A DNA stretch of 64,000 nt, from positions 175,551,501 through 175,615,500 of the forward strand of contig JAIOJX010000004.1 of the NCBI GenBank assembly GCA_022376925.1. Direction: 5' to 3'. The position numbers and the translations under genes were made by a program. Source of the DNA: Tragulus kanchil. Its lineage: Eukaryota > Chordata > Mammalia > Artiodactyla > Tragulidae. The notes beneath the pieces were generated by a model. It saw only the letters and a list, made by a program, of their open reading frames with translations, was not told the origin of the DNA and made no database searches. The number at the start of each line of letters is the position of its first letter. The first letter of the stretch is position 1. Of this stretch, positions 10,143 through 21,916 are shown in pieces.

Positions 10143-11340
10143 TTGCTGTAACTGGGTTTACGTTGAAGAGGATTTCCTCAGCTGGTGTGGTGAGAACTGA
10201 CCCTCAGGGCAAGAGGGCAGAGGCGGGAGACTGGTAAAAGGCCCCAGGATCCCTAGGGGCCCCTGCAGTGTGAACTTGGGGAGACAGAGTCTGAAGACAG
10301 AGAGGGTCTGTCTTCAGACCAGAAGTGGGGTGAGGCAAAGGGAAATCAAGGATGACAGCCATCTCCTGCAGGGACTTTCCAAGTCTGTGAGTTTCTAGTT
10401 TCCTTCTCATCTTCCTTTGTGTAGATGGAAGTTCCTTGGGGCGGGAACCCTCTCTGGCTTGCTAAGCAGTCAGCTGTGTGGAAGAAATGAAATCAATGGG
10501 TGGCCCGAATCATAGTTTTCTCAGGGGCAAAGTCCAGCTCCTCGGACGCCACCTCTGCAGCGCCTGACTGTGGGTCCACGGCCTCCCTTCCTCATCAGCT
10601 TGGTCCAGTTCCTTGCCTTTGTGTGAAACCTGGTGCAGCGGGCAGTAAGGGCCTTGGAAGTGAGCGGGGTAGAAAGTGATCGGGAATTAATTTCACAAGG
10701 CAAAGCTCCAAGGACTCCAGATATGAGAAAAGGCCCTGAACTGAGCCAGACCCCAGAGAATCAGCAGCCTCTGTCCCCACCATCAAGACTGAGGGGACTC
10801 TCAAGACAGGCCTTCCGCGCTCCCTGTCTGCATCACCACTGCGGAAGGGAGCACGGTCTTGCCAGGCAGGCTTACTTGTCCTGATAATTCAGAAGGAAAG
10901 CAGGTAAGGCTCTGGATTGCCTTACCAGGCTCCTTTCTCCTTGCCTGGATGTTCTGCCCTCCCTCAGAATCCATCCAGTTGCACTTTCGGGTGAGACGTG
11001 CCCGTGGAGCCGGGACAGGGAAGCGGAGAAGGAAGGAGCCGCTGTAGCTTTCAGAGAGAAGTCTCGGTTTTCTTGCCTAATCTAGGTCGCGGATGGTTTC
11101 CGTGCCATCGCCAGACGCGAGCTGGGCTCTGTGTGTGAGGCAGCTGCATGTTGATCACGTGTGATTCTTGTGGGTTTGTTCCATGAAGCTGTTGGTGATC
11201 TGACGGGATTAAGCAGAGGCATTGCTCCTCGTCAATAAGGTCACCTTTTAAACTTGCTGGACGGACGGGTTTGCCCTTCAGAGAGAAGGGATGGGTTTAC
11301 CTGACCAGTTCTCACATCATTATCGTGAGAGACTGAGCGT
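10143..11340. other. Single-copy GC-rich sequence, no gene recognised
   Basis: There is no SINE or LINE until 11347. The open frames are short and show no domain. Duplication 4 begins at 10791. Confidence 0.4.
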
Positions 11341-12920
11341 CTCATGAGAGACATTCCAGGTGGCTCAGTGGTAAAGAACCCGCCTGGCAACGCAGGAGAT
11401 GCAAGACCTATGGGTTCGACCCCTGGGTCGGGAAGATCCCCTGGAGTAGGAAATGGCCGTCCACTCCAGCATTCTTCCCTGGGAGATCCCACGGACAGAG
11501 AAGCCTGGCGGGCTGCAGTCCATGGTCACACAGAGTCAGACATGACTGAAGCGGCTTAGCATGCGTGCAGCGGGGTACCGACGAGGTTTAACCACACGTG
11601 TATGCGTAGGATAGGCACACACATGCAGGCAGCGCAGAGTTAAATATTCTTTTAAAAGGCAGTCTTCATTTGCAAATGATTGAATTTTCATTCCAGGAGG
11701 CTTTGGCAAATATCTAGGTAAAAAGTGTGTCTAAACAAAATGTGGGTACTTCCCCAGAAACCTTGGTATCCAAATGCCATGGTTCTGAATTTGCAGCAAG
11801 TCATGTTAAAAGTGTGACCTCTGCTCCGGTGGAGGGCGTGGCCTGGCCGCAGGAGGGGACTCTCAAGACAGGCCTTCCGCGCTCCCTGTCTGCATCACCA
11901 CTGCGGAAGGGAGCACGGTCTTGCCAGGCAGGCTTACTTGTCCTGATAATTCAGAAGGAAAGCAGGTAAGGCTCTGGATTGCCTTACCAGGCTCCTTTCT
12001 CCTTGCCTGGATGTTCTGCCCTCCCTCAGAATCCATCCAGTTGCACTTTCGGGTGAGACGTGCCCGTGGAGCCGGGACAGGGAAGCGGAGAAGGAAGGAG
12101 CCGCTGTAGCTTTCAGAGAGAAGTCTCGGTTTTCTTGCCTAATCTAGGTCGCGGATGGTTTCCGTGCCATCGCCAGACGCGAGCTGGGCTCTGTGTGTGA
12201 GGCAGCTGCATGTTGATCACGTGTGATTCTTGTGGGTTTGTTCCATGAAGCTGTTGGTGATCTGACGGGATTAAGCAGAGGCATTGCTCCTCGTCAATAA
12301 GGTCACCTTTTAAACTTGCTGGACGGACGGGTTTGCCCTTCAGAGAGAAGGGATGGGTTTACCTGACCAGTTCTCACATCATTATCGTGAGAGACTGAGC
12401 GTCTCATGAGAGACATTCCAGGTGGCTCAGTGGTAAAGAACCCGCCTGGCAACGCAGGAGATGCAAGACCTATGGGTTCGACCCCTGGGTCGGGAAGATC
12501 CCCTGGAGTAGGAAATGGCCGTCCACTCCAGCATTCTTCCCTGGGAGATCCCACGGACAGAGAAGCCTGGCGGGCTGCAGTCCATGGTCACACAGAGTCA
12601 GACATGACTGAAGCGGCTTAGCATGCGTGCAGCGGGGTACCGACGAGGTTTAACCACACGTGTATGCGTAGGATAGGCACACACATGCAGGCAGCGCAGA
12701 GTTAAATATTCTTTTAAAAGGCAGTCTTCATTTGCAAATGATTGAATTTTCATTCCAGGAGGCTTTGGCAAATATCTAGGTAAAAAGTGTGTCTAAACAA
12801 AATGTGGGTACTTCCCCAGAAACCTTGGTATCCAAATGCCATGGTTCTGAATTTGCAGCAAGTCATGTTAAAAGTGTGACCTCTGCTCCGGTGGAGGGCG
12901 TGGCCTGGCCGCAGGAGGGG
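10791..12920. repeat. Direct duplication 4 (10791-11858 / 11853-12920)
   Basis: The offset is 1062 bp, the shortest of the set. The two copies look identical by eye, with 'gaggggac'-type shared sequence at the join. Confidence 0.96.
11347..11563 (+). mobile_element. Bov-tA SINE
   Basis: Complete: 'ggtggctcagtggtaaagaa', 'gaagatcccctggagtagg', 'ccatggtcacacagagtcag' and 'acatgactgaagcggc'. The second copy is at 12409-12625. Confidence 0.9.
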
Positions 12921-13405
12921 CAGCGTCTGCTGGCTCCAGGCCCACCTTTGCCTTAAGACGGCCAAACGAGGACAGACTCCCAGCCGGCCTCAGGCGGGGA
13001 GGCCTCAAATTCTGCGTAGGGCAGACCTCCCTCTGTTCTGGAAAGGGCTGCGAGCGTCAAAACCCACAGGTGGACGGAAACACCAAAGGCTCCAGGTATC
13101 CCTGGAGGAGGCACAGAGAGGGCCCTGCGGTCAGAGGAGGAAGGAGAGGGCTCGTGGGGTTGCCGTCACAGGGAAGGAGGGAGGAATTAATCAACCTTGA
13201 AAATTGTGTTGAGCCCCCGTGGACCGAAAGAAATTAAGATAACCTTCAGATAAATCAGTTATGGCCAAGAACAGAACATTTTGATTAAAAATTTAAATCT
13301 CGCCCTGGCTGCTAAACCAACCAGCCTGAGCAATATGACTTTCTGTGAGTGGCCTTATTAGACAAGAGTTGGGGCAGCGGGGTGTCACGTGATGGCGACA
13401 CGGAC
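12921..13405. other. Single-copy sequence with AT-rich block
   Basis: Up to about 13180 it is GC-rich and plain. From 13180 to 13370 it becomes AT-rich with several ATTA/TAAT motifs (gattaaaaatttaaat near 13284) and no repeat signature. It could be a conserved non-coding element. Confidence 0.3.
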
Positions 13406-13421
13406 GGCTCCCCCGGGTTTT

Positions 13422-13752
13422 TTTTTTTTTTTTTTAAAGATTTATTTATTTATTTTTGGGCGGGGGTCGGGTTGGGGAGGGAGGGGAGCGGGTGGGCCAC
13501 TTCTATTGGTCTTTCCTTTCTCTATTTTCATCCATCTTTGTTCTTCGGCTCCTGTGGGCCTCTCATTGCGGTGGCATCTGTCGTTGCAGAACGCCGGCTC
13601 TGGGCGCATGCACTCCAGAGCTCCGGCTCGGTAATTGGACACACCCGTCCAGCCGCTCCGCGGCACGTGGGATCTTCCCAGGCCAGGGATCGAACCGGCG
13701 CCCCTTGCACTGCAAGGCGGTGTCCTTACCCACTGGACCACCAGGGGAAGCC
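13422..13752 (-). mobile_element. Extended CHR-like SINE, copy e
   Basis: This is a well-preserved minus-strand copy with a T-run (the A-tail), the G-rich tract, 'ccacttctattggtc', the 'ctcggtaattggac' block and the tRNA head at 13735. The target-site duplication 'ctcccccgggtttt' is exact at 13408 and 13753. This is a young insertion. Confidence 0.94.
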
Positions 13753-13766
13753 CTCCCCCGGGTTTT

Positions 13767-14107
13767 GTTGCCACCAGACTCCTAGGGCTCTGAGGCAGCA
13801 AAGACATGAGATGCCTCTGGAGAATCGGAACTCTCTGGTGTGGCTCTGATGCGGGCTTTCAGGTGCAGTTGTACCACCAGCCACCTGACAGCCCCTGCTC
13901 CTCTTTCCAGCTGTCTTCCCTGCTCCTCCCCATCACAGGGGGAGGCCCAGCCTCATCGAAGCTCTCCAACCTGGGCACCCTTTCACTACCAGGTTCATGA
14001 GTCAGTGCCTCCCGGCTGCTGCTAAGATCCTTCCTGGCAGTTCAGCTGCTGCGTTCAAGTTGCCAGCGTGCCGTCTCAGCTGTGGCTCGTTTTATCATTA
14101 AATTATT
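13767..14107. other. Single-copy sequence, nothing recognised
   Basis: Mixed composition with no repeat, exon or motif that I can support. Confidence 0.35.
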
Positions 14108-14614
14108 GTTGTTTCTGACGTATGTTAGTCCAGTAGACTTGTGTCCAACTCTTTGCGACCCCATGAACTGTATGTAGCCTGCCAGGCTCCTCTGGCCATG
14201 GAGTTCTCTTGGCAAGAATACCGGAGTAGGCTTCCCTGGTGGTCCAATGGGTAAGGACACTGCCTTGCAGTGCAAGGGGCGCCGGTTTGATCCCTGGCCT
14301 GGGAAGATCCCATGTGCCGCAGAGCGGCTAGATGGATGTGTCCAATTACCGAGCCAGAGCTCTGGAGCACACGCGCCCAGAGCTGTTGCTCTGCGACAAC
14401 AGAGGCCACTGTGATGGAAGGCCCACACGGGCCAAAGAACAATGATGGAAATAAATGAAAGACCAATAGAAGTGGCCAAAAAAAAAAAAAAAAGAAGAAT
14501 ACCAGAGCAGATTGCCATTTCCTTCTCCAGGGGGTCTTCCCAACCCAGGGATTGAACCCAGGTCCCCCGTGTTGCAGGCAGATTCTCTACCATCTGAGCC
14601 ACCAGGGAAGCCCA
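14108..14614 (-). mobile_element. Bov-tA SINE split by a nested SINE
   Basis: The minus-strand Bov-tA lies at 14108-14228 and 14494-14614, starting 'gtccagtagacttgtgtcc' and ending 'gagccaccagggaagccc'. A plus-strand extended CHR-like SINE sits between, with 'aagaatacc' on both sides. The right half recurs at 15605-15724. Confidence 0.9.
14229..14493 (+). mobile_element. Extended CHR-like SINE, copy f
   Basis: It is inserted in a Bov-tA element, so it is younger than that element. It keeps 'gtgtccaattaccgagcc' and 'gaccaatagaagtggcc', then goes straight into the A-tail without the C-rich tract seen in copies d, e, h and j. Confidence 0.93.
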
Positions 14615-14619
14615 CCATT

Positions 14620-15230
14620 GTTTCTACCTGAGTTCCGGATCTGACTCAACCTGCTTCCTCCGCGCCTCTGTTCCCTCCTGTGGAAACAGGCAGTGCTGAG
14701 TGCAGGCTCAGCTGGGCTGGTAAGAGGACTCTGAGGCCAGTGGCTCGGGAGGGGTCCGTGGCGCACGGCAGGCACAGCAGATGTCCTCCCTATTCACCAC
14801 TCGTCTGTCAGGGGGACCAGAATCAGGCACGCAGTTGGGGCGGGGCGGGGCCTTGGGGGCTGCAGACAGCTCCGAAGGCAGCCAGCCCAGGAAGCAGAGA
14901 AAGCACCCGGCAGGAATCACATGCAAGTGAGAAAGTTATACTTGAAGTGAGATGCCTCGGGAGACTCGGAGCCATGTGGAGGAAAGGTCTTTGGAGACGA
15001 TGCTGGTGGGGCCAGAGCTCAGCCTTGGTGTCTCTGAAACCATGGCCCCCCTTCTACTGTGTGGCTGGGGTTGCCTACCAAGCGGGCGATGCCTTTAGAG
15101 CTCTGACTGTCAGGGAGGCATACGACCTGGTGGGCTGGCTTCACCCAGCGGACAGCCTCCTGGTGTTGCTTCCTTGAGGCCAGAGCTGGTCACAGTGTGT
15201 GTGGAGCCCGGCGAGCAATGAAAACGGAGA
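14620..15230. promoter_or_regulatory. GC-rich single-copy segment with tandem GC boxes
   Basis: Two overlapping Sp1-type boxes (ggggcggggcggggcc) lie at 14837-14852. The surrounding sequence has no repeat signature. Open frames on both strands have no recognisable domain. A regulatory role is possible but unproven. It is copied at 15731-16341. Confidence 0.25.
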
Positions 15231-15235
15231 CCTCT

Positions 15236-15362
15236 GGGCCTTCTCTGGTGGCTCAGTGGTTAAGATACTGAGCATCCACTGCAGAGCCGAGTCCAGGTTT
15301 GATCCCTGGTCATGAGAAGTTCCACATATCACACAGGGTGCGGCCAAAAATAAATAATAAAT
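15236..15362 (+). mobile_element. Short CHR-type SINE
   Basis: 'ggccttctctggtggctcag', 'caggtttgatccctggtc' and a 'ggccaaaaataaataataaa' tail. The second copy is at 16347-16473. Confidence 0.85.
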
Positions 15363-16487
15363 ACAACTCTGGCCTCTTATTCTACAAGTAGGAAGTTGTG
15401 CCATAAAGATCTTAACAACACAATGCTTTTTTCTTTCCTCGGAGGCCGGTCTTGATGCTTTTACTTGCTACTTAATGTCACGCTCCCCCCGAGCCTCCAG
15501 GCTTGCCGACAAGAGGCCACTGTGATGGAAGGCCCACACGGGCCAAAGAACAATGATGGAAATAAATGAAAGACCAATAGAAGTGGCCAAAAAAAAAAAA
15601 AAAAGAAGAATACCAGAGCAGATTGCCATTTCCTTCTCCAGGGGGTCTTCCCAACCCAGGGATTGAACCCAGGTCCCCCGTGTTGCAGGCAGATTCTCTA
15701 CCATCTGAGCCACCAGGGAAGCCCACCATTGTTTCTACCTGAGTTCCGGATCTGACTCAACCTGCTTCCTCCGCGCCTCTGTTCCCTCCTGTGGAAACAG
15801 GCAGTGCTGAGTGCAGGCTCAGCTGGGCTGGTAAGAGGACTCTGAGGCCAGTGGCTCGGGAGGGGTCCGTGGCGCACGGCAGGCACAGCAGATGTCCTCC
15901 CTATTCACCACTCGTCTGTCAGGGGGACCAGAATCAGGCACGCAGTTGGGGCGGGGCGGGGCCTTGGGGGCTGCAGACAGCTCCGAAGGCAGCCAGCCCA
16001 GGAAGCAGAGAAAGCACCCGGCAGGAATCACATGCAAGTGAGAAAGTTATACTTGAAGTGAGATGCCTCGGGAGACTCGGAGCCATGTGGAGGAAAGGTC
16101 TTTGGAGACGATGCTGGTGGGGCCAGAGCTCAGCCTTGGTGTCTCTGAAACCATGGCCCCCCTTCTACTGTGTGGCTGGGGTTGCCTACCAAGCGGGCGA
16201 TGCCTTTAGAGCTCTGACTGTCAGGGAGGCATACGACCTGGTGGGCTGGCTTCACCCAGCGGACAGCCTCCTGGTGTTGCTTCCTTGAGGCCAGAGCTGG
16301 TCACAGTGTGTGTGGAGCCCGGCGAGCAATGAAAACGGAGACCTCTGGGCCTTCTCTGGTGGCTCAGTGGTTAAGATACTGAGCATCCACTGCAGAGCCG
16401 AGTCCAGGTTTGATCCCTGGTCATGAGAAGTTCCACATATCACACAGGGTGCGGCCAAAAATAAATAATAAATACAACTCTGGCCTC

Positions 16488-18809
16488 TTATTCTACAAGT
16501 AGGAAGTTGTGCCATAAAGATCTTAACAACACAATGCTTTTTTCTTTCCTCGGAGGCCGGTCTTGATGCTTTTACTTGCTACTTAATGTCACGCTCCACC
16601 AGGCACGAGGACAGCCAGAGGGAGGGGGCGGAGCCTCCCCGGCTGCCGGAGTCCTGTTCTCACCAGCCGCTGGACCCTGACCGCGGTAGGAAGTCGGTCT
16701 CCGCTTCCCAGGGGTCTGTCCCTGGAGTGCACGGTGGGTGTGGAACCCCAAGGAAATGCAGCTTCTGTGCCCAGGCACACCTGCAACCTGGAGAAGGGGT
16801 GGGCCCCCCAGAGCCACCTGCTAAACCCAGCAGGACACAGCCAGCCGGGGCGAGGGGCGTGGGGGATGCTGCCTGCTCTGAGGCTCCTGCTGGCAGCTGA
16901 GGGTGCCAGCGACACACTGGCCTCCCTGCCAGCCCACACCCTCACGACCCAGTCCCTGGCCTGGACTGAGGGTAGCGGCAGGCTGGGGAGCAGGTGACTG
17001 AGAGCCGTCTAGTCAGTGGTCCCCAGGAGGCAGCGGAAGGCAGGACCCCAAGCTCTCAGCCTTCTATTGTCCCCTAAGACTTCACTTCCAGGACACAGAT
17101 TCAAAGGGAAAATCGTTACGCATTTCAAAACCACGGTCACAGAGCGTGAAATACTAAGTACAGGGCCCTTTTGAGCTTGGAGCCCTGTGCGACCACTGTG
17201 ATGCAAGCCCACAGCCCCCTGGGAGCCCCCTCTCAGCCCTCAGGCTCCTCAGCACCCCGTGCATGCCTCCGTCGCAGGACAGAACCGGTATGCAAAGGCA
17301 GACAGAAATGCAACTGAAAATGGTCTATAATTGATTCTGTCTTGCTCACAAGTCCTCACTCCTGCTAAAGGCAGAAAAGAAAAAAATGAAAATTTAAACA
17401 CCGTGAACTTGCTAATCAAAGCCAGCTCAGTCTCTCCAGGCTTCAAAAACTCCTTCCGAGAGCAGTCAGAAACATCAAGGCAAGAGTTCAAGTACATTAC
17501 GCTTTGGGTTTCCTGTCGGGGCTCCCTTCTCGCCACGCCTTCCCACACAGGGTCCTGGCTCGGGTTCCGCTGCTAAGATGTGCGGCGGGGTGTTGATGTT
17601 GAGCGGCCGTCCGCCAGCTTCTGGGCCCGGGCTCTGCAACAGTTTATTCTACAAGTAGGAAGTTGTGCCATAAAGATCTTAACAACACAATGCTTTTTTC
17701 TTTCCTCGGAGGCCGGTCTTGATGCTTTTACTTGCTACTTAATGTCACGCTCCACCAGGCACGAGGACAGCCAGAGGGAGGGGGCGGAGCCTCCCCGGCT
17801 GCCGGAGTCCTGTTCTCACCAGCCGCTGGACCCTGACCGCGGTAGGAAGTCGGTCTCCGCTTCCCAGGGGTCTGTCCCTGGAGTGCACGGTGGGTGTGGA
17901 ACCCCAAGGAAATGCAGCTTCTGTGCCCAGGCACACCTGCAACCTGGAGAAGGGGTGGGCCCCCCAGAGCCACCTGCTAAACCCAGCAGGACACAGCCAG
18001 CCGGGGCGAGGGGCGTGGGGGATGCTGCCTGCTCTGAGGCTCCTGCTGGCAGCTGAGGGTGCCAGCGACACACTGGCCTCCCTGCCAGCCCACACCCTCA
18101 CGACCCAGTCCCTGGCCTGGACTGAGGGTAGCGGCAGGCTGGGGAGCAGGTGACTGAGAGCCGTCTAGTCAGTGGTCCCCAGGAGGCAGCGGAAGGCAGG
18201 ACCCCAAGCTCTCAGCCTTCTATTGTCCCCTAAGACTTCACTTCCAGGACACAGATTCAAAGGGAAAATCGTTACGCATTTCAAAACCACGGTCACAGAG
18301 CGTGAAATACTAAGTACAGGGCCCTTTTGAGCTTGGAGCCCTGTGCGACCACTGTGATGCAAGCCCACAGCCCCCTGGGAGCCCCCTCTCAGCCCTCAGG
18401 CTCCTCAGCACCCCGTGCATGCCTCCGTCGCAGGACAGAACCGGTATGCAAAGGCAGACAGAAATGCAACTGAAAATGGTCTATAATTGATTCTGTCTTG
18501 CTCACAAGTCCTCACTCCTGCTAAAGGCAGAAAAGAAAAAAATGAAAATTTAAACACCGTGAACTTGCTAATCAAAGCCAGCTCAGTCTCTCCAGGCTTC
18601 AAAAACTCCTTCCGAGAGCAGTCAGAAACATCAAGGCAAGAGTTCAAGTACATTACGCTTTGGGTTTCCTGTCGGGGCTCCCTTCTCGCCACGCCTTCCC
18701 ACACAGGGTCCTGGCTCGGGTTCCCGCTGCTAAGATGTGCGGCGGGGGTGTTGATGTTGAGCGGCCGTCCGCCAGCTTCTCGGGCTGCATTCCAGGGCTC
18801 TGCAACAGT
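16488..18809. repeat. Direct duplication 6 (16488-17643 / 17644-18809)
   Basis: The offset is 1156 bp. The first copy is collapsed near its end (17622-17630) compared with 18778-18796. Its first 110 bp are also the end of duplication 5, so 15377-15486, 16488-16597 and 17644-17753 are three copies. Confidence 0.95.
16598..17643. other. Single-copy GC-rich sequence, no gene recognised
   Basis: There is no SINE or LINE signature in this kilobase. Open frames on both strands reach about 120 residues but show no family features. It is copied at 17754-18809. Confidence 0.35.
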
Positions 18810-19380
18810 GTCCCCTAAAGCGCAGCCCAGCAGGCACCCTCCCCCTGGACCTTCCCATCCCTGTTTTGACCTGGAGGAGGGAGTTGGGCCCTTGCATCCG
18901 ATCTCCTGCTGCTTCCTACCTGATGGCAAATTTCCGGAGGTCACATCCTCTGACCTTGTACCTGCTTATGGGTCCAAGTCCACCAGATTCGGTCATTGTT
19001 CCTTAGAGGGGAGTCCTTGGAATTTAGAAAATACCTTTCTTCCCTGAACCAAGTTCAGTTTCAAGACTATAATCTCATGTGCACTCAGAGCTTAACACTC
19101 AGAGGTAAAAGGGTGTTTTCTTTCTCTTGTTATATTTCTACTACGAAAATCACAATCCTCCCTGAAGCAAGCAGGTGCCTCTGGTTGAATAAGAGAAGGA
19201 AAAATATTAATACATAAAAAGTTTATTTCTCTCATCTCTAGCATGGCACTTACCATAAATGTATTGAAATCATTTCCTTATCTGTTTTCCCTAGTAGCAT
19301 GTAGTCATTTAAAGACAGGGGACAATTATCCCTCTTTTCTGTGTCAAGTACCTAAATATTGAGCCTGTCACTGTATATAG
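18810..19380. mobile_element. Plain sequence with L2/MIR-like relic
   Basis: 18810-19210 has nothing recognisable. From about 19215 the 'ttatttctctcatctctagc' and 'agcatggcacttaccataaa' pattern resembles an L2-type tail. The call is weak. Confidence 0.3.
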
Positions 19381-19387
19381 ACTGTCA

Positions 19388-19495
19388 GAGATGGATGGAC
19401 GGACGGACAGATGGATAGATATGTGGGTAGGCAGGTGGACAAGTGTATGGATGGATGAGTGAGTGAAAGGCTGGGTAGGTGGGTAGATTTTTAAA
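19388..19495. repeat. Degenerate GGAT-rich microsatellite
   Basis: Tetranucleotide-like repeats of ggat/ggac/gtgg type: 'atggatggacggacggacag' and onward. It is imperfect. Confidence 0.8.
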
Positions 19496-20030
19496 ATCTT
19501 CAAAAAATATATCCCACACGCTCCTATTTATATCGCACTGACTAAGTGGTGTCACCTGCCACCCCAGGATGTAGAGGAAGCTGGGGCTGAAGGATTGTAG
19601 TTACGATTGTTTCTGTGGGGCATCTTATTATTCTGACTGAAATCACAATTCTGTTGGTAAGGGAGAAGGGCAGAGTGGGTACCGGGTGGACAGGGACAGC
19701 CAGAGGAGTTTCATTTTAGGAGAACCTTCCTAGATGTGTGAGAGAGAGAGGGTATTTTGAGCGGAGGAAAGGGCCTAACTGAAGGGGTGGAGGCGGGGAG
19801 CCCATGGCAGGTGTAGGGGGCTCCTAGAAGGCTCCGTGTAAACGCTGGTACCTCACGGTTCCTATGCCCAGGCCGTGGATTCTGTAGGGAAGATTCGGAT
19901 GTCAACCTAACCTGTAAATAAATGCTCCATCACGGAATGAGATCTGAGAGACCAGCTTGTAAATGTGAGCTCTCATTACCGTTGATTCACTAGTCTAGCT
20001 GTGCTCTGTCTTTTTGCTCATTCCTAACAT
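19496..20030. other. No recognised element
   Basis: Mixed composition without a clear repeat or exon. Confidence 0.35.
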
Positions 20031-20034
20031 GCCC

Positions 20035-20435
20035 CATCCCTTCTCTTTTATATTCTCAGCCGCTCTTGCCAGAGACCTGCCTCCTCTATCAGTCTTCTCA
20101 AAATCCAGCTGTGGTTTCATTGATCCTCTTGGGTTTCCCTCAATTTCTGCTCTTATCTTTGTTATTTCCTAACCTCCTTCCTTCTATTCTTGGTCCTCTT
20201 GCTTTATTCCATTCTCTTTCTCCCTTCTAGAGGTGGGCCCTGGCTCGCTCATTTGGAACGGTTCCTCTTTCCTCGTGTTGGCCGCTGTAACTCTGCCTCT
20301 GCGTGATCCTGCAGTGGGACTCTTCTAGCTCAGCACCTAGGGACCATGTTGTCCTTCAGTTCTAAGTATTGCCTGATTTCCCTTGTGATATCTTCTTTGA
20401 CCCTTATGTTGGGTGATCCATGAATTTAAAGTTTG
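20035..20435 (-). mobile_element. L1 LINE fragment, inverted
   Basis: 'gtggtttcattgatcctctt', 'tttctgctcttatctttgtt' and 'atttcctaacctccttcc' are antisense L1 ORF2 signatures. Old and diverged. Confidence 0.6.
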
Positions 20436-20543
20436 AAATATGGGAGTTAAAAAAAACAGTTTTATCTCAAAACAGAGTTGCCATATGACCCAGCAATCCC
20501 ACTCCTTGGGCACATATCTGTAAAAACTACCATTTGAAAAGGT

Positions 20544-20565
20544 ATACACACACACACACACACAC
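20544..20565. repeat. (CA)n microsatellite
   Basis: About eleven units inside an L1 fragment, at the usual 'tatacac' position of this L1 region. Confidence 0.9.
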
Positions 20566-20646
20566 CGGTGTTCATAGCAGCACGATTTATAATATCCAAG
20601 ACATGGAAACAACCTAAATGTCCACTGACAGATGACTGGATAAAGA

Positions 20647-20674
20647 AGATGTAGTCTATGTATAGACTACATCT
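20647..20674. repeat. Perfect inverted repeat, 12-bp arms
   Basis: The arm 'agatgtagtcta' and its exact complement flank a 4-base loop (tgta) at the edge of an L1 fragment. It probably arose locally from L1 sequence. Confidence 0.9.
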
Positions 20675-20714
20675 AGATATATCTCGCTCTATGTATTAAT
20701 AGCAACACATATAA

Positions 20715-21300
20715 TTGAAGATCGTTTGTATTTACCACTCCATACGACTGAGACGTCATCTATTTCTCTCTGCTTCCACCAAGGATATTTAGCTAATTTC
20801 CATCTTTTCTCTGTTGTACACAAGGCTGCTCTGGACATTCTTACACATAACTCCAGTGCTCAGACGTTCGCATATGAGAAGCAAAACTAGAAGTAAAACT
20901 GTCAGGTCACAGCGTCACCAGATGACGGCAAATTGCTCTCTCAGGCAGCTGTCTCTCCCCTGTGTCTCTTCATCTCTCTCGAAGGGTTTTCGACACTTCC
21001 GCCTCTACTTTGCATTCTAGATATTTTAAAAATATCTTCCAAGTTTTGAGTTCTCTCTTTATCTCTGTCCAATCTGCTATGAAACTTGTCTTGAGCTTTA
21101 CATTTCATTATTTACATGATTCACGTTTAGAAGTTCTCTTCGGAGCTCTTAACGTTGTTTGTTTTTAACTGTATTATGGACATTTCAAATACATAAAATT
21201 AGAGACACTAGAATAGGAAATCCCAACGTGCTTACTCTTACTCACCTTCCACAGGCATCGACTGGCAGCTAGTCTCATTTTATATACTCTCCTTCCCACG
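20715..21300 (-). mobile_element. Old L1-like/interspersed relics
   Basis: 'aaggctgctctggacattct', 'aaactgtcaggtcacagcg' and 'caaattgctctctcaggcag' resemble a diverged antisense L1 segment. 21160-21300 is a second relic whose family I cannot place. It is copied at 21917-22450. Confidence 0.4.
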
Positions 21301-21315
21301 ATGCCCCCCACTCTG

Positions 21316-21457
21316 AGGGTTTTAAAGATATTTATTTATTTAACTTCTTTGGGTCGTAGCTGCAGCATGTGGCATCTAGTTTCCGACCAAGGATTGAACC
21401 TGGGCCCCTGCATCGGGAGCATGGAGTCTTAGCCACTGGGCCACCAGGGGAGTCCCT
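21316..21457 (-). mobile_element. Short CHR-type SINE
   Basis: Plus-strand 'aaggattgaacctgggcccc' and 'ccactgggccaccaggggag' are the inverted SINE head. The second copy is at 22462-22603. Confidence 0.82.
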
Positions 21458-21726
21458 GCTCTGAAATCATGTGGAGGTAAATCTCAGTAACTGTATCATT
21501 TCACCTATAAATATTGCTCAAGTCTGCCTGAACTTGTCCTCCTCATGTACGGTCACTTTCTCGAGGGTTTGAATCTTGCATTCTGGCTTTGAGTCGTTCG
21601 TGAGGAGCTTCTGCACCGCATCCTCTCCCCCGGCCCGGCCTGCCTGCTGCCCGGGGTCTTGCGGCTCCAGGCCCCCAGCGTCTGGCGTCAGCTGTGTCCA
21701 GAATGGCCTCTTTCTGCGTGAACACC

Positions 21727-21916
21727 GGCGCACCTCGGCGATGTTGTGGGTTTGCTTGCAGACCACCTCAATAAAGCAAACACCAACATAAATGAGTCAT
21801 ACAAATTCTTTGGTCTCCCCGTGCACATGAAAGTTAACTTTACTCTGGACCGTAGTCTATGGAGCATGCAATAGCAGTATGTCTAAGAAAAGCAAGGCAC
21901 ATACCTTAACTTAAAA
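21727..21916 (+). mobile_element. Tigger DNA transposon fragment (truncated by join)
   Basis: 'gcacctcggcgatgttgtgg', 'cagaccacctcaataaagca', 'gcaatagcagtatgtctaag' and 'cataccttaacttaaaa' match the terminal region of TcMar-Tigger elements. This copy stops at the assembly join. The uninterrupted version runs 22870-23160. Confidence 0.7.

Larger units (their letters stand above)
14401..16597. repeat. Direct duplication 5 (14401-15486 / 15512-16597)
   Basis: The offset is 1111 bp with 25 bp of filler at 15487-15511. The first break is inside SINE copy f, so the second copy holds only its 3' part. The filler resembles a collapsed version of sequence found after the second copy near 16625. Confidence 0.95.
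20455..20700 (+). mobile_element. L1 ORF2 3' fragment
   Basis: 'gccatatgacccagcaatcc', 'ttcatagcagcacgatttat', 'acatggaaacaacctaaatg' and 'actggataaagaagatgtag' are the classic L1 ORF2 C-terminal coding region. It holds a (CA)n tract and a hairpin. Confidence 0.88.

Noticed and set aside
21440..21455. CTCF site in a SINE head (ccaccaggggag)
   Set aside because: It matches the first half of the motif only; it is the inverted SINE head found in most copies here.
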